DNA of 13,820 bases from NCBI GenBank assembly GCA_002399435.1, contig DHDO01000055.1, positions 31,730-45,549 of the forward strand, given 5' to 3'. The position numbers were made by a program, and so were the translations under genes. Source of the DNA: Firmicutes bacterium UBA4874 (GTDB taxonomy: Bacteria > Bacillota > Clostridia > Caldicoprobacterales > DTU083). The notes beneath the pieces were generated by a model that had not been told where the DNA came from, did no database searches, and saw only the letters and a list, made by a program, of their open reading frames with translations. This document shows, one piece after another, positions 1 through 6,724 of this stretch (within the stretch, counting starts at the first letter, position 1; the number at the start of each line of letters is the position of its first letter).

Positions 1-24
1 ATTCAGTCATTCAGTCATTCAGTA
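1..24. repeat. 8-base direct repeat, three copies
   Basis: Three adjacent copies of attcagtc, the last ending in a instead of c, lie at the window edge and overlap the spoIID stop codon. The array may continue outside the window. No function is evident; slippage is a sufficient explanation. Confidence 0.7.
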
Positions 25-1062
25 GTTATGAATTTCCACTCCCTGATAATAATGGTGCAGGATGTCCTGATAATCCTTCCCCTGCCGGGCCATCCGGTCT
101 GCACCGACCTGACTCATTCCCACACCGTGGCCAAAGCCTTTTGTTATCATGGTGATGTGATCCTTGCCGAACACAAAGGTGATATCCGTGGAATTCAGCT
201 GATAGAGCAGCCGGAACTCCGTTGCTCTCAGAGTTTTCCCGCCGATGGTTAAATCCCGGATCCTTCCACTTTCCGTGTACCCGTTTATTTTAATTTCCTT
301 ATCCAGATGATCGGGATCCAGCCGGACACCATATTTCGACTGAAAAATCTCGGCAAACTTCTGATTGGAACAGGCGACACTGTCCTTAAAATGGGGTGCA
401 TCCTCTTCGCCTGTACTATCCACGGTACGATAATAAGGAAGGGACCTGGAAAACACTTCACTGGCTTCCTCGGTTTTCCCGTTGCTGGTGGAATAGTACA
501 GAACCTCGATGGGTTTGCCGTCATACAGCATGGTTTTCCCTTTTGTACCCTGGACTGCCTGACGGATTTTTTCATGATAGAGTTCAAAATTCTTTCCCCA
601 GTTTCTGCGCATCCGGTCCTTGGACAGCCATTCCTGGCAATGCGCAAAGGAACTGCATACGTCCGCTCCCTTATGCTGACTGCATCCTCTGCCGCCAAGG
701 GAACGCATATGCCAGACGGCAAAAGTTCTGGCTGCTACGGCCTGCGCCTTCAGAGCTTCCTCTTCAAAAGAGGCCGACATCTCTCCCGCGACCACACCGA
801 CCAAATATTCCTCCAGCGGAAGCCGGACCAGTTTTTTTGCCCTGTGATCGTACAGGGAAAGAATCGTATCCCCTTTTCTTTCTTCCTCTTCTTCCTGCGG
901 TTTCTGATCCTTTTCTGAAGCCATCACGATAGTAATTTCATCCGGATTGCCGGCAGCAGCCGGATCGTCCGGCACTTTTTTATCAGGTAACAAATGGGAA
1001 ATCAGGGAGGAAATCAAAAGCAGACAGGTTCCGGTAATCAGAACTTTACTCAATGGTTTCAT
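19..1062 (-). CDS. spoIID: Stage II sporulation protein D, SpoIID lytic transglycosylase
   Basis: SpoIID cleaves peptidoglycan glycan strands as part of the SpoIID-SpoIIM-SpoIIP complex that drives septal thinning and engulfment; it acts in the mother cell at the engulfing membrane. The protein has 347 residues, close to the 343 of B. subtilis. Residues 5-25 form an N-terminal membrane anchor, followed by an acidic linker. The motif VAGEM gives a candidate catalytic Glu at 94. H130, C136, H141 and C142 reproduce the H-x5-C-x4-HC zinc ligands described for Clostridioides difficile SpoIID. The C-terminal GFGHGVGMSQVGA motif is intact. The ATG at 1062 is preferred because GAGG lies 9 bases upstream and the membrane anchor then starts at once; an in-frame ATG at 1098 has no ribosome binding site. 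The gene follows murA, as in Bacillus, but a terminator separates the two. Confidence 0.96.
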   Translation of the reverse strand: MKPLSKVLITGTCLLLISSLISHLLPDKKVPDDPAAAGNPDEITIVMASEKDQKPQEEEEERKGDTILSLYDHRAKKLVRLPLEEYLVGVVAGEMSASFEEEALKAQAVAARTFAVWHMRSLGGRGCSQHKGADVCSSFAHCQEWLSKDRMRRNWGKNFELYHEKIRQAVQGTKGKTMLYDGKPIEVLYYSTSNGKTEEASEVFSRSLPYYRTVDSTGEEDAPHFKDSVACSNQKFAEIFQSKYGVRLDPDHLDKEIKINGYTESGRIRDLTIGGKTLRATEFRLLYQLNSTDITFVFGKDHITMITKGFGHGVGMSQVGADRMARQGKDYQDILHHYYQGVEIHNY

Positions 1063-1083
1063 ACTTCGATACCTCGTTTCTCT

Positions 1084-1111
1084 AATGTACCTAACCATTT
1101 TATGAAAATCC
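1084..1111 (-). promoter_or_regulatory. Possible sigma-E promoter of spoIID
   Basis: On the minus strand, GGATTTT (1105-1111) and GGTACATT (1084-1091) are separated by 13 bases. They match 5 of 7 and 6 of 8 positions of the Bacillus sigma-E pattern (KMATATT, CATACANT). spoIID is a sigma-E gene in relatives, and the strong terminator just upstream means it needs its own promoter. The implied 5' leader is very short, so the exact assignment is uncertain. Confidence 0.35.
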
Positions 1112-1126
1112 GGCGCCTGTTAGAAC

Positions 1127-1154
1127 AAAAAAGCTGTCCTTTTTGTAGGACAGC
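1127..1154 (-). terminator. Intrinsic terminator after murA
   Basis: The minus-strand transcript reads GCUGUCCU, loop ACAAAA, AGGACAGC, then six U. The stem has 8 perfect pairs. The 5' arm lies inside a duplicated copy of the murA 3' end. It separates murA from spoIID. Confidence 0.9.
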
Positions 1155-1241
1155 CTTTCGATGTTTGCTCCCGGAATATTGAGGTACTATGTCACATGCC
1201 ATAATGCTTTTTGTCAGGACAGCCTTTCGATGTTTGCTCCC
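1140..1241 (-). repeat. Direct duplication of the murA 3' end
   Basis: Bases 1147-1172 and 1216-1241 are identical over 26 bases. A shared ttttt-gt flank (1140-1146 and 1208-1214) is offset by one base, and the two copies lie 69 bases apart. The copy at 1216-1241 encodes the murA C-terminal residues GANIERLS. The other copy reads LNIPGANIERLS in one frame, against LNALGANIERLS in murA, and then runs into the terminator. It looks like the remnant of a tandem duplication of the gene end. Confidence 0.85.
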
Positions 1242-2464
1242 AGGGCATTCAGCTTGTTTTCAATCCGGTCGTATCCCCGGTCGATATGATGAACGTCCGT
1301 TACTTCTGTCATTCCGTCCGCATACAGGCCGGCCAGCAAAAGGGCGGCGCCTGCCCGCAGGTCCGTAGCCTGAACCACCGTCCCCGTCAGATGCGTCACA
1401 CCTTCTATGACGGCACTGCGCCCTTCAATGCGGATATCGGCGCCCAGCCGTTTCAATTCGCTGACATGCATGAAACGATTCTCAAATACCGTTTCCGTTA
1501 TCATGCTGGTACCAGGAACGGTACACAGAAGCGCCATCATCTGCGCCTGCATATCCGTTGGAAATCCCGGATACGGCAAGGTTTTCAGATCCAGCGGATT
1601 AAGCGGCCTGCCCGCCGATACCCGAATTCCTTCGTCCACCTGCTCAATCCGGGCTCCCGCTTCCTTCAACTTGGCTTCCACGGGCCGGATATGATCCTCG
1701 ATGACATTGGTAAGAACGATATCCCCTCCGGTGATGACCGCGGCGGTCATAAAGGTACCCGCTTCAATCCGGTCGGGAATGATATTGTGAACCGCACCCT
1801 TCAGGTACCGGACTCCCTCTGTTTTAATGGTATCGGTACCCGCTCCCCGGACATGGCCTCCCATGGAATTGATAAAGTTTGCCAGATCGACGATCTCCGG
1901 CTCTTCCGCGGCATTCTCAATTACGGTCAGCCCGTCGGCCAACGCTGCCGCCATCATAATGTTTTCCGTAGCTCCCACACTGGGGAAATCCAGATAAACC
2001 CTGCCTCCGGTCAGCTTGTCCGCATAGGCTTCTATATACCCATGGCCAAGGGTGATATCCGCACCCATGGCGGAAAAACCCTTCAGATGCAGATCAATGG
2101 GACGCGTCCCGATGGCACACCCACCCGGCAGGGAGATCTTCACATTCCCGAACCGGGCCAGAAGCGGCCCCATGATCAAAAAAGAGGCCCGCATCCTGCG
2201 AACCAGATCATAGGATGCCGACGCATTTTCAATATGATGATTATCGATTTTCAGACAGTTTCCCTTGCTATCCACCTGGGAGCCAAAACATTCCAGCAGC
2301 TCACACATGACGGTCACATCTTCCAGCCGGGGGATGTCTTCCAGAATGCTGGTATCGTCCGTCAGAAGGGACGCTGCAATAATGGGCAGCACAGAATTTT
2401 TGGCGCCGCCGATGGCTACCGTACCCTTTAATGGATTGCTTTTCCTCACCAATAAACTGGCCAA
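1214..2464 (-). CDS. murA: UDP-N-acetylglucosamine 1-carboxyvinyltransferase (MurA)
   Basis: MurA transfers enolpyruvate from phosphoenolpyruvate to UDP-GlcNAc, the first committed step of peptidoglycan synthesis in the cytoplasm and the step blocked by fosfomycin. With the TTG start at 2464 the protein has 416 residues. The substrate-binding KN pair falls at K22-N23, as in the E. coli enzyme, and the catalytic loop PGGCAIGTRP places the fosfomycin-reactive cysteine at 116. The FPTDMQAQ segment is also present. An ATG at 2479 would add five residues, but it overlaps the GGGAGG ribosome binding site and has none of its own. The gene sits between ywmB and spoIID as in Bacillus. Many Firmicutes carry two MurA paralogues; synteny suggests this is the murAA type. 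Confidence 0.97.
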   Translation of the reverse strand: MASLLVRKSNPLKGTVAIGGAKNSVLPIIAASLLTDDTSILEDIPRLEDVTVMCELLECFGSQVDSKGNCLKIDNHHIENASASYDLVRRMRASFLIMGPLLARFGNVKISLPGGCAIGTRPIDLHLKGFSAMGADITLGHGYIEAYADKLTGGRVYLDFPSVGATENIMMAAALADGLTVIENAAEEPEIVDLANFINSMGGHVRGAGTDTIKTEGVRYLKGAVHNIIPDRIEAGTFMTAAVITGGDIVLTNVIEDHIRPVEAKLKEAGARIEQVDEGIRVSAGRPLNPLDLKTLPYPGFPTDMQAQMMALLCTVPGTSMITETVFENRFMHVSELKRLGADIRIEGRSAVIEGVTHLTGTVVQATDLRAGAALLLAGLYADGMTEVTDVHHIDRGYDRIENKLNALGANIERLS

Positions 2465-2471
2465 GCCTACA

Positions 2472-2477
2472 CCTCCC
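2472..2477 (-). promoter_or_regulatory. murA ribosome binding site that decides a TTG start
   Basis: GGGAGG lies 7 bases before TTG at 2464. The alternative ATG (2477-2479) lies on top of this site, so TTG is the likely start. The K22-N23 numbering of the resulting protein supports this. Confidence 0.75.
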
Positions 2478-2514
2478 ATCCATTCATATTATGTATCACA
2501 GCCTCTGTCCGTAC

Positions 2515-3318
2515 CTAATATGGAATGGAGATCACCGGCGTGCCCAGCCAGAGATAGGTCCTGCCCTCATAATCATTGTACCGCAGCGCCACGTTGAGGT
2601 TGATCCGTTTTCCGCCGGAATGCAGCTCACAGGGAATCCTGTCACTGTATCCTGTTTTACTGATCCATCCGGCATCCCGGATCTCCTCCTCCATCTCTCC
2701 GTCCAGTCCCCGGAATATCTGCCCCGCGATCTGCTCCATCCGCCCCGTATCCAGTTTCCCGGGAAGGACCGAGGTATAGGTCGTCCGGATGCAGGATCCG
2801 GATCGAAACCGCTTCAGCAGCCTTTCCATTGCAAAAAAAACAGCCTTCTCCTTCCTTTCGCCCCGGACATCCCGGGTTGAGGCATCCGCCGCCAGGTAAG
2901 TCTGGTCTCCGCTGTGGAAAGTAAGGGTGGCACGATCCCCGTCCTGCTCCAGGGAAAGAACCACCTGGCGCATCGAATCCGTCTCATCCGGTCGGATCTC
3001 CGCCTTTTGAGCCGCACTGCCCCAAGTATTCCGGACTTCCCGGGCCAGCTCCTCCAATTCAGGCAGGGACATTGATCCATCCTTCACAAGGGCCCATCCG
3101 CTCATCTGTATCTGAAGCAGGGAACCTCCTGCCAGTTTCACCTGGTCCCGGATGGGCGACACCTCTTTCTCCGATGAACCCATCGGGGCCGAACCGCGTG
3201 ATCCCCGGGCAGATCCGTTTTTCGAAAACCAGGAACCGGCACCAGCGGCAAATCCCGGCACTGCTGCAACTGCCAGCAAAATCAGGACTATACAAAGGTT
3301 CGAAATTTTTCTTTTCAT
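2515..3318 (-). CDS. ywmB: YwmB-family (DUF1779) secreted protein
   Basis: The product has 267 residues and an N-terminal signal peptide: basic MKRK, a hydrophobic stretch at about residues 6-24, then AAGAG. A low-complexity S/G/R linker follows. The YwmB-like domain starts near the SGWALVK segment and ends in the family-like C-terminus YLWLGTPVISIPY. No enzymatic motif is visible, and the molecular function of YwmB is unknown. The position directly before murA and spoIID is the one ywmB holds in Bacillus, which supports the family call and suggests an envelope or sporulation role; that role is inference. The ATG at 3318 is preferred over an in-frame GTG at 3327, because the GTG is part of the GAGGTG ribosome binding site. 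The gap to murA is 50 bases with no terminator, so the two are probably co-transcribed. Confidence 0.8.
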   Translation of the reverse strand: MKRKISNLCIVLILLAVAAVPGFAAGAGSWFSKNGSARGSRGSAPMGSSEKEVSPIRDQVKLAGGSLLQIQMSGWALVKDGSMSLPELEELAREVRNTWGSAAQKAEIRPDETDSMRQVVLSLEQDGDRATLTFHSGDQTYLAADASTRDVRGERKEKAVFFAMERLLKRFRSGSCIRTTYTSVLPGKLDTGRMEQIAGQIFRGLDGEMEEEIRDAGWISKTGYSDRIPCELHSGGKRINLNVALRYNDYEGRTYLWLGTPVISIPY

Positions 3319-3378
3319 CCTGCGCACCTCACTTATGGAATGGCATGTCTATCTCCATTATTGCCGGTGCAGACGACT

Positions 3379-3406
3379 TGTATACCCTGTTTCTTCTATA
3401 TATATC
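3379..3406 (-). promoter_or_regulatory. Weak promoter candidate before ywmB-murA
   Basis: On the minus strand TATACA (3379-3384) follows an AT-rich GATATATATA block (3397-3406) by 12 bases. The spacing is short for sigma-A, and the elements only partly resemble sigma-E. It is listed because the 134-base gap after upp is the natural place for the ywmB-murA promoter and nothing better is visible there. Confidence 0.2.
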
Positions 3407-3452
3407 GGTTCTGTGATACATCGGACCCCATGGGCCCCCGGACGGTCCTGAT

Positions 3453-4082
3453 TTATTTCGTGCCGAACAGCCGGTCTCCGGCATCCCCCAGTCCGGGAAT
3501 GATGTATCCGTGGTCATTCAGCTTCTCATCCACAGCGGCTGCATAGATATCCACATCGCCATGCTCCCGCTGAAGTCTGGCAATGCCCTCCGGAGCGGCG
3601 ATCAGGCAGACCAGCTTGATGCTTTTTGCTCCCCTTTGCTTCAAAAAACCAATGGCTGCCGAAGCGGAACCCCCGGTGGCCAGCATGGGATCCACAACGA
3701 TCAGGTCCCTTTCCTCCACATCGGTGGGCAGTTTGCAGTAGTACTCCACCGGTTCCAGTGTCTCCGGATCCCGGTACAATCCAATGTGACCCACTTTGGC
3801 AGTGGGAATCAGCGTTGTCATCCCGTTGACCATCCCAAGGCCGGCCCGGAGAATTGGTATTACTCCCAGCTTCTTTCCGGCAATGGTCTGGCATTTGGCT
3901 TTCCCGATGGGCGTTTCCACCTCAATATCCTCCAAAGGCAGATCCCGTGTTACCTCATAAGCCATCAACAGGGAGACTTCCTCCACCAGTTCCCGGAATT
4001 CCTTCACACCCGTATTCCTATCCCGGATCAGAGTCAGCTTATGTTGGATCAACGGATGGTTCATCACATGTACATTTGACAT
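3453..4082 (-). CDS. upp: Uracil phosphoribosyltransferase
   Basis: Upp converts uracil and PRPP to UMP in pyrimidine salvage. The 209 residues match the length of B. subtilis Upp, and the sequence aligns almost end to end with it: HPLIQHKLT near the N-terminus, [21 protein letters not shown], the PRPP-binding loop [12 protein letters not shown], and the C-terminal uracil-binding segment [18 protein letters not shown]. The ATG at 4082 is chosen because AAGGAGG (4089-4095) lies six bases upstream. The in-frame extension to 4145 adds a basic, cysteine-containing stretch with no counterpart in the family. The gene lies 110 bases downstream of rpiA with no clear terminator between, so both probably share the rpiA promoter. 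The pairing is sensible, since RpiA interconverts ribulose 5-phosphate and ribose 5-phosphate, the precursor of PRPP. Confidence 0.98.
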   Translation of the reverse strand: MSNVHVMNHPLIQHKLTLIRDRNTGVKEFRELVEEVSLLMAYEVTRDLPLEDIEVETPIGKAKCQTIAGKKLGVIPILRAGLGMVNGMTTLIPTAKVGHIGLYRDPETLEPVEYYCKLPTDVEERDLIVVDPMLATGGSASAAIGFLKQRGAKSIKLVCLIAAPEGIARLQREHGDVDIYAAAVDEKLNDHGYIIPGLGDAGDRLFGTK

Positions 4083-4192
4083 ATTTTTCCTCCTTGCGTG
4101 GAAAATACAGTTACTGCACCTTCCCAATGTAATCCGCGAAAGCAAGCCAGAGCTTTTGGGATATCAAAAGTCCACCATTCCGACAGACAAAA

Positions 4193-4897
4193 TCACTCTT
4201 CCGGAAGCAGGACACGGACCGAATCCGCCGAACCGATCAGGGCTTTTTTGGCCATACCCAAAAACAGCCCGGTCTCCAGAAGACCGGGTATCTTTTTCAG
4301 CTGGATATCGAGAAGCTCCAAATCCTCCGGAGCCGTCTGAAACGTAATATCCAATATAAAATTGCCGTTTTCCGTAATAACCGGGCCGTCCTTACAGACC
4401 GCCATGCGGACACTCGGGGTACCCCCCAGACTGCGGATCCTTTTTTCCGCAAGGGACAGCGCAGCCGGAATCACCTCCACCGGCAACGGATAATGCATGC
4501 ACAATCCGGAAACCAATTTGCTTTCATCCGCAATCAAAATAAATTCATCCGCCATAGAGGCAATGACCTTTTCGCAGGTATGCGCGCCTCCCCCGCCCTT
4601 TATGGCATTCAGGGAAGGATCGATCTCATCGGCTCCATCCACCGCAAGATCCAGATGATCCAGCGTCATGCTGTCCATCATGGGGATCCCGCTGCGATGA
4701 CACAACAGCCTGGTATAATAGGAAGTCGCGGCGCCCCGTATCTGCCATCCCTGACGGACCCTGCGCCCAAGCTCCCCAATAAAAAAGGCGACTGTGGATC
4801 CTGTGCCAATGCCGATCTGCATGCCGTCCTTTACAAAATCCACGGCTTTTCTGCCAACCAATCGTTTCGACTGCGTATTTGCGGAAACTGATTTCAA
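4193..4897 (-). CDS. rpiA: Ribose-5-phosphate isomerase A
   Basis: RpiA interconverts ribose 5-phosphate and ribulose 5-phosphate in the non-oxidative pentose phosphate pathway. The 234-residue product has the phosphate-binding IGIGTGSTV (28-36), the active-site DLAVDGADEID (83-93), KGGGGAHTCEK (100-110) with the expected catalytic Glu at 109, and the C-terminal PGLLETGLF. It is the RpiA fold, not RpiB. The start is TTG at 4897, with AGGA about 8 bases upstream; no ATG gives a reasonable N-terminus. A good sigma-A promoter lies 47-75 bases upstream. In B. subtilis the gene beside ywlE is rpiB (ywlF), so this is the same activity from an unrelated protein at the equivalent position. Confidence 0.96.
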   Translation of the reverse strand: MKSVSANTQSKRLVGRKAVDFVKDGMQIGIGTGSTVAFFIGELGRRVRQGWQIRGAATSYYTRLLCHRSGIPMMDSMTLDHLDLAVDGADEIDPSLNAIKGGGGAHTCEKVIASMADEFILIADESKLVSGLCMHYPLPVEVIPAALSLAEKRIRSLGGTPSVRMAVCKDGPVITENGNFILDITFQTAPEDLELLDIQLKKIPGLLETGLFLGMAKKALIGSADSVRVLLPEE

Positions 4898-4943
4898 TCC
4901 TGTTCCTACCTCATTTCCAAGTCTCTGTACTTACCAATGTTAC

Positions 4944-4972
4944 ATTATATAATATCGGCTATTTGAAGTCCA
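4944..4972 (-). promoter_or_regulatory. Sigma-A promoter of rpiA-upp
   Basis: On the minus strand TGGACT (4967-4972) and a consensus TATAAT (4944-4949) are 17 bases apart, between the ywlE stop and the rpiA start. The -10 element is perfect and the -35 matches 4 of 6 positions. Confidence 0.7.
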
Positions 4973-4980
4973 CATAAATT

Positions 4981-5454
4981 TCAGGGCTTTTTCGGATCCG
5001 AAAAGGTCCGGCCCCATTTCTCAATGATTTCCCCCAAGGCATTGCGGATTTCCTCCCTGGTACGGCGGTAAACATCCACCGGCCGGCCATAGGGATCCAA
5101 AATATCCCTTCCGGAGACTCCGGCATATTCCTTCAGGGTATGGACTCTTTCCCGGACAAAAGGATACCGGGACAGCACCGCAGCTTTGTTTCCTTCCGTC
5201 ATGGCAAGAATGACATCCGCTTCCTTCAGCAGCTTTTCATTCAAGGGGCTGGACCGGTGACCGCTCAGGTCCATTCCTGCTTCCTTCAGGACTGCCACCG
5301 CCGGAGGACTTGCTTTTTCCCCCGGCAAAGCGGCAATGCCTGCAGAACGGATATGGAAACCTGTCATTCCCTTCCTTTTCAGCATGGTCCGCAGCATCTC
5401 CTCCGCCATGGCACTTCGGCAGGTATTGCCGGTACAGACAAAAAGAATGTTCAA
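4981..5454 (-). CDS. ywlE: Low-molecular-weight phosphatase, probably protein-arginine phosphatase
   Basis: The protein belongs to the low-molecular-weight protein tyrosine phosphatase family. Its P-loop is CTGNTCRS, with nucleophile Cys7 and Arg13 counting from the TTG start at 5454. The general-acid motif DPYG lies near residue 120. The P-loop residue after GN is Thr, not Ile: in B. subtilis YwlE the equivalent Thr11 selects phosphoarginine, whereas classical tyrosine phosphatases carry Ile. The likely role is therefore removing the McsB arginine phosphorylation that marks proteins for ClpCP; McsB is not in this window. TTG at 5454 is preferred over GTG at 5463: AAGGAG (5465-5470) is one base from the GTG but ten from the TTG, and the resulting MNILFVCTGNTCRS matches family N-termini. 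The ribosome binding site overlaps the sua5 stop, so translation is probably coupled. Confidence 0.88.
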   Translation of the reverse strand: MNILFVCTGNTCRSAMAEEMLRTMLKRKGMTGFHIRSAGIAALPGEKASPPAVAVLKEAGMDLSGHRSSPLNEKLLKEADVILAMTEGNKAAVLSRYPFVRERVHTLKEYAGVSGRDILDPYGRPVDVYRRTREEIRNALGEIIEKWGRTFSDPKKP

Positions 5455-5468
5455 TGCCGACACGCTCC

Positions 5469-6521
5469 TTACACGTCAATAATATGAAAGCCGGCAGCAC
5501 GGGTCATCCGATTCATGACGGCAAGTCCTTCATCATGATCCTCCACACCTTCTGCCAGAATCTGATCCACTCCCAAATGGTCCATTTCCCGAAACAGTGA
5601 AAAGAGACTGGCTGCCAGCTGGGCCGGGTGCTTCCGGCTGCCCATGGTCCGCACAATTCCGGCTGTATAATGTCCCATGGTCTCATCCGTTGCCAGGATC
5701 CCGATCCGTTTCCCGTCCACCTGCAGCCGGCAGACTTCCTGCTCCACATATCGGGCCAGCTTGTCCGGATCCCCGCGGACAATGGTAACCGGTGCTTTTG
5801 GCGCATAGTGCTTATATTTCATGCCGGGGGATTTTACTTTCTGTCCGTCCGCAATCGGCTTCATGACATGGGGGTCTACCCGTACCGGTCCAATGACCTT
5901 TTCCAGCATTTCCGAAGTAACCCCGCCGGGTCGGAGAATCACCGGGATTTCACCGGTCATGTCCAATACCGTGGACTCCACTCCCACATTCGCTTTTCCC
6001 CCGTCCAGTATCAGAGGAATCCGGCCATTCATATCCTCCAGGACATGTTTTGCTTCCGTGGGGCTGGGACGGCCGGACCGATTTGCACTGGGCGCGGCAA
6101 TCGGGACTCCGGACAGCCGGATCAGCTCCCGGGCCACCGGGTGGGAGGGCATCCGCACTCCCACCGTATCCAGTCCGGCGGATACCACCGCCGGTATCTT
6201 TGCTGTTTTCTCCAGAATCATGGTCATTGGTCCCGGCCAGAAAGCTTCCGCCAGAATCCTTGCCTTTTCGGGGATCCCGGTTACCAGGGCATCCCATTGG
6301 GAAAGGTTTTCAATATGTACAATCAGCGGATTGTCGCCTGGCCTTCCCTTTGCCTCAAAAATACCTTTTACCGCTTTCCCGTCCAGGGCATTTGCACCCA
6401 GACCATATACCGTTTCCGTCGGAAAAGCCACCACTTCCCCGCGGCGGATCCTCTCCGCAGCCTCGGCCATCTCCCGCCTGCAGCGGATGGGATCCTCTAT
6501 TTTCAGAACCTGTGTTTCCAT
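5469..6521 (-). CDS. ywlC: L-threonylcarbamoyladenylate synthase, Sua5/YwlC type
   Basis: The enzyme makes threonylcarbamoyl-AMP from threonine, bicarbonate and ATP. It is the first step of the t6A37 modification of ANN-decoding tRNAs; the TsaD-TsaB-TsaE system completes the reaction. At 350 residues it is the long Sua5 form, not the short TsaC. The N-terminal YrdC domain (about 12-210) carries PTETVYGLG (34-42), KGRPGDNPL (58-66), SANRSGRPSPT (145-155) and a VGVESTVLD segment. The SPGMKYKHYAPK linker (231-242) leads into the C-terminal Sua5 domain (about 243-350). The ATG at 6521 has AGGGAG about eight bases upstream. The gene is followed within 14 bases by ywlE, as in Bacillus. The 203 bases before it hold tandem repeats and no clear promoter, so expression may come by readthrough from prfA. 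Confidence 0.97.
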   Translation of the reverse strand: METQVLKIEDPIRCRREMAEAAERIRRGEVVAFPTETVYGLGANALDGKAVKGIFEAKGRPGDNPLIVHIENLSQWDALVTGIPEKARILAEAFWPGPMTMILEKTAKIPAVVSAGLDTVGVRMPSHPVARELIRLSGVPIAAPSANRSGRPSPTEAKHVLEDMNGRIPLILDGGKANVGVESTVLDMTGEIPVILRPGGVTSEMLEKVIGPVRVDPHVMKPIADGQKVKSPGMKYKHYAPKAPVTIVRGDPDKLARYVEQEVCRLQVDGKRIGILATDETMGHYTAGIVRTMGSRKHPAQLAASLFSLFREMDHLGVDQILAEGVEDHDEGLAVMNRMTRAAGFHIIDV

Positions 6522-6610
6522 TCTGTCTTCTCCCTGTAGTCCTGTTTATTTATTTTACTGATCTCTTTCCATCCACTTTCTTCGGCCCATTCATCCTTTT
6601 CTCCATCCAT
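6503..6610 (-). CDS. Possible 35-residue small protein overlapping the sua5 start
   Basis: An ATG at 6610 has a strong GGAGGA five bases upstream. It opens a frame of 35 codons that ends 19 bases inside sua5, in another frame. The peptide begins MDGEKDEWAEESGWKEISK and is charged and tryptophan-rich, with no known motif. The same frame stays open upstream to an ATG at 6658, giving 51 residues. The region is purine-rich, so a ribosome-binding-like sequence can occur by chance. It could be a leader peptide coupled to sua5, or nothing. Confidence 0.2.
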   Translation of the reverse strand: MDGEKDEWAEESGWKEISKINKQDYREKTEWKHRF

Positions 6611-6638
6611 ATCTCTCCTCCATGCTCCCATGGATACC

Positions 6639-6712
6639 AAAGGTTGAGCAACTTTCATTCATATCCATGAATGCCAAAGGTTAGACAACTTCCATCCATA
6701 TCCACGAATGCC
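6639..6712 (-). repeat. 37-base tandem repeat, two full copies, each able to form two hairpins
   Basis: Copy 1 (6676-6712) and copy 2 (6639-6675) are identical at 31 of 37 positions, and about 11 bases of a third copy follow (6628-6638). In the minus-strand RNA each unit can fold CAUUC[G/A]U-GGAU-AUG[G/A]AUG, then a second small stem with GUUG facing CAAC and one bulged C. The array starts 12 bases after the prfA stop and has no spacers. Confidence 0.85.
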
Positions 6713-6724
6713 AGGGGACGAAAA

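Noticed and set aside
3423..3448. GC-rich inverted repeat GGACC/GGTCC after upp as a terminator
   Set aside because: Only five outer pairs form cleanly, the interior pairs poorly, and no U-tract follows on the minus strand.
3453..4145. Longer upp product starting at 4145
   Set aside because: The extra 21 residues have no family counterpart, and the AAGGAGG site at 4089-4095 points to the ATG at 4082.
4083..4192. Separate promoter for upp in the gap after rpiA
   Set aside because: The best candidate (TTACAT, 17 bases, TGTATT) matches too few consensus positions. Co-transcription from the rpiA promoter is simpler.
6628..6712. CRISPR array
   Set aside because: The 37-base length fits a CRISPR repeat, but the units are directly contiguous with no spacers, differ at six positions, and no cas gene is near.
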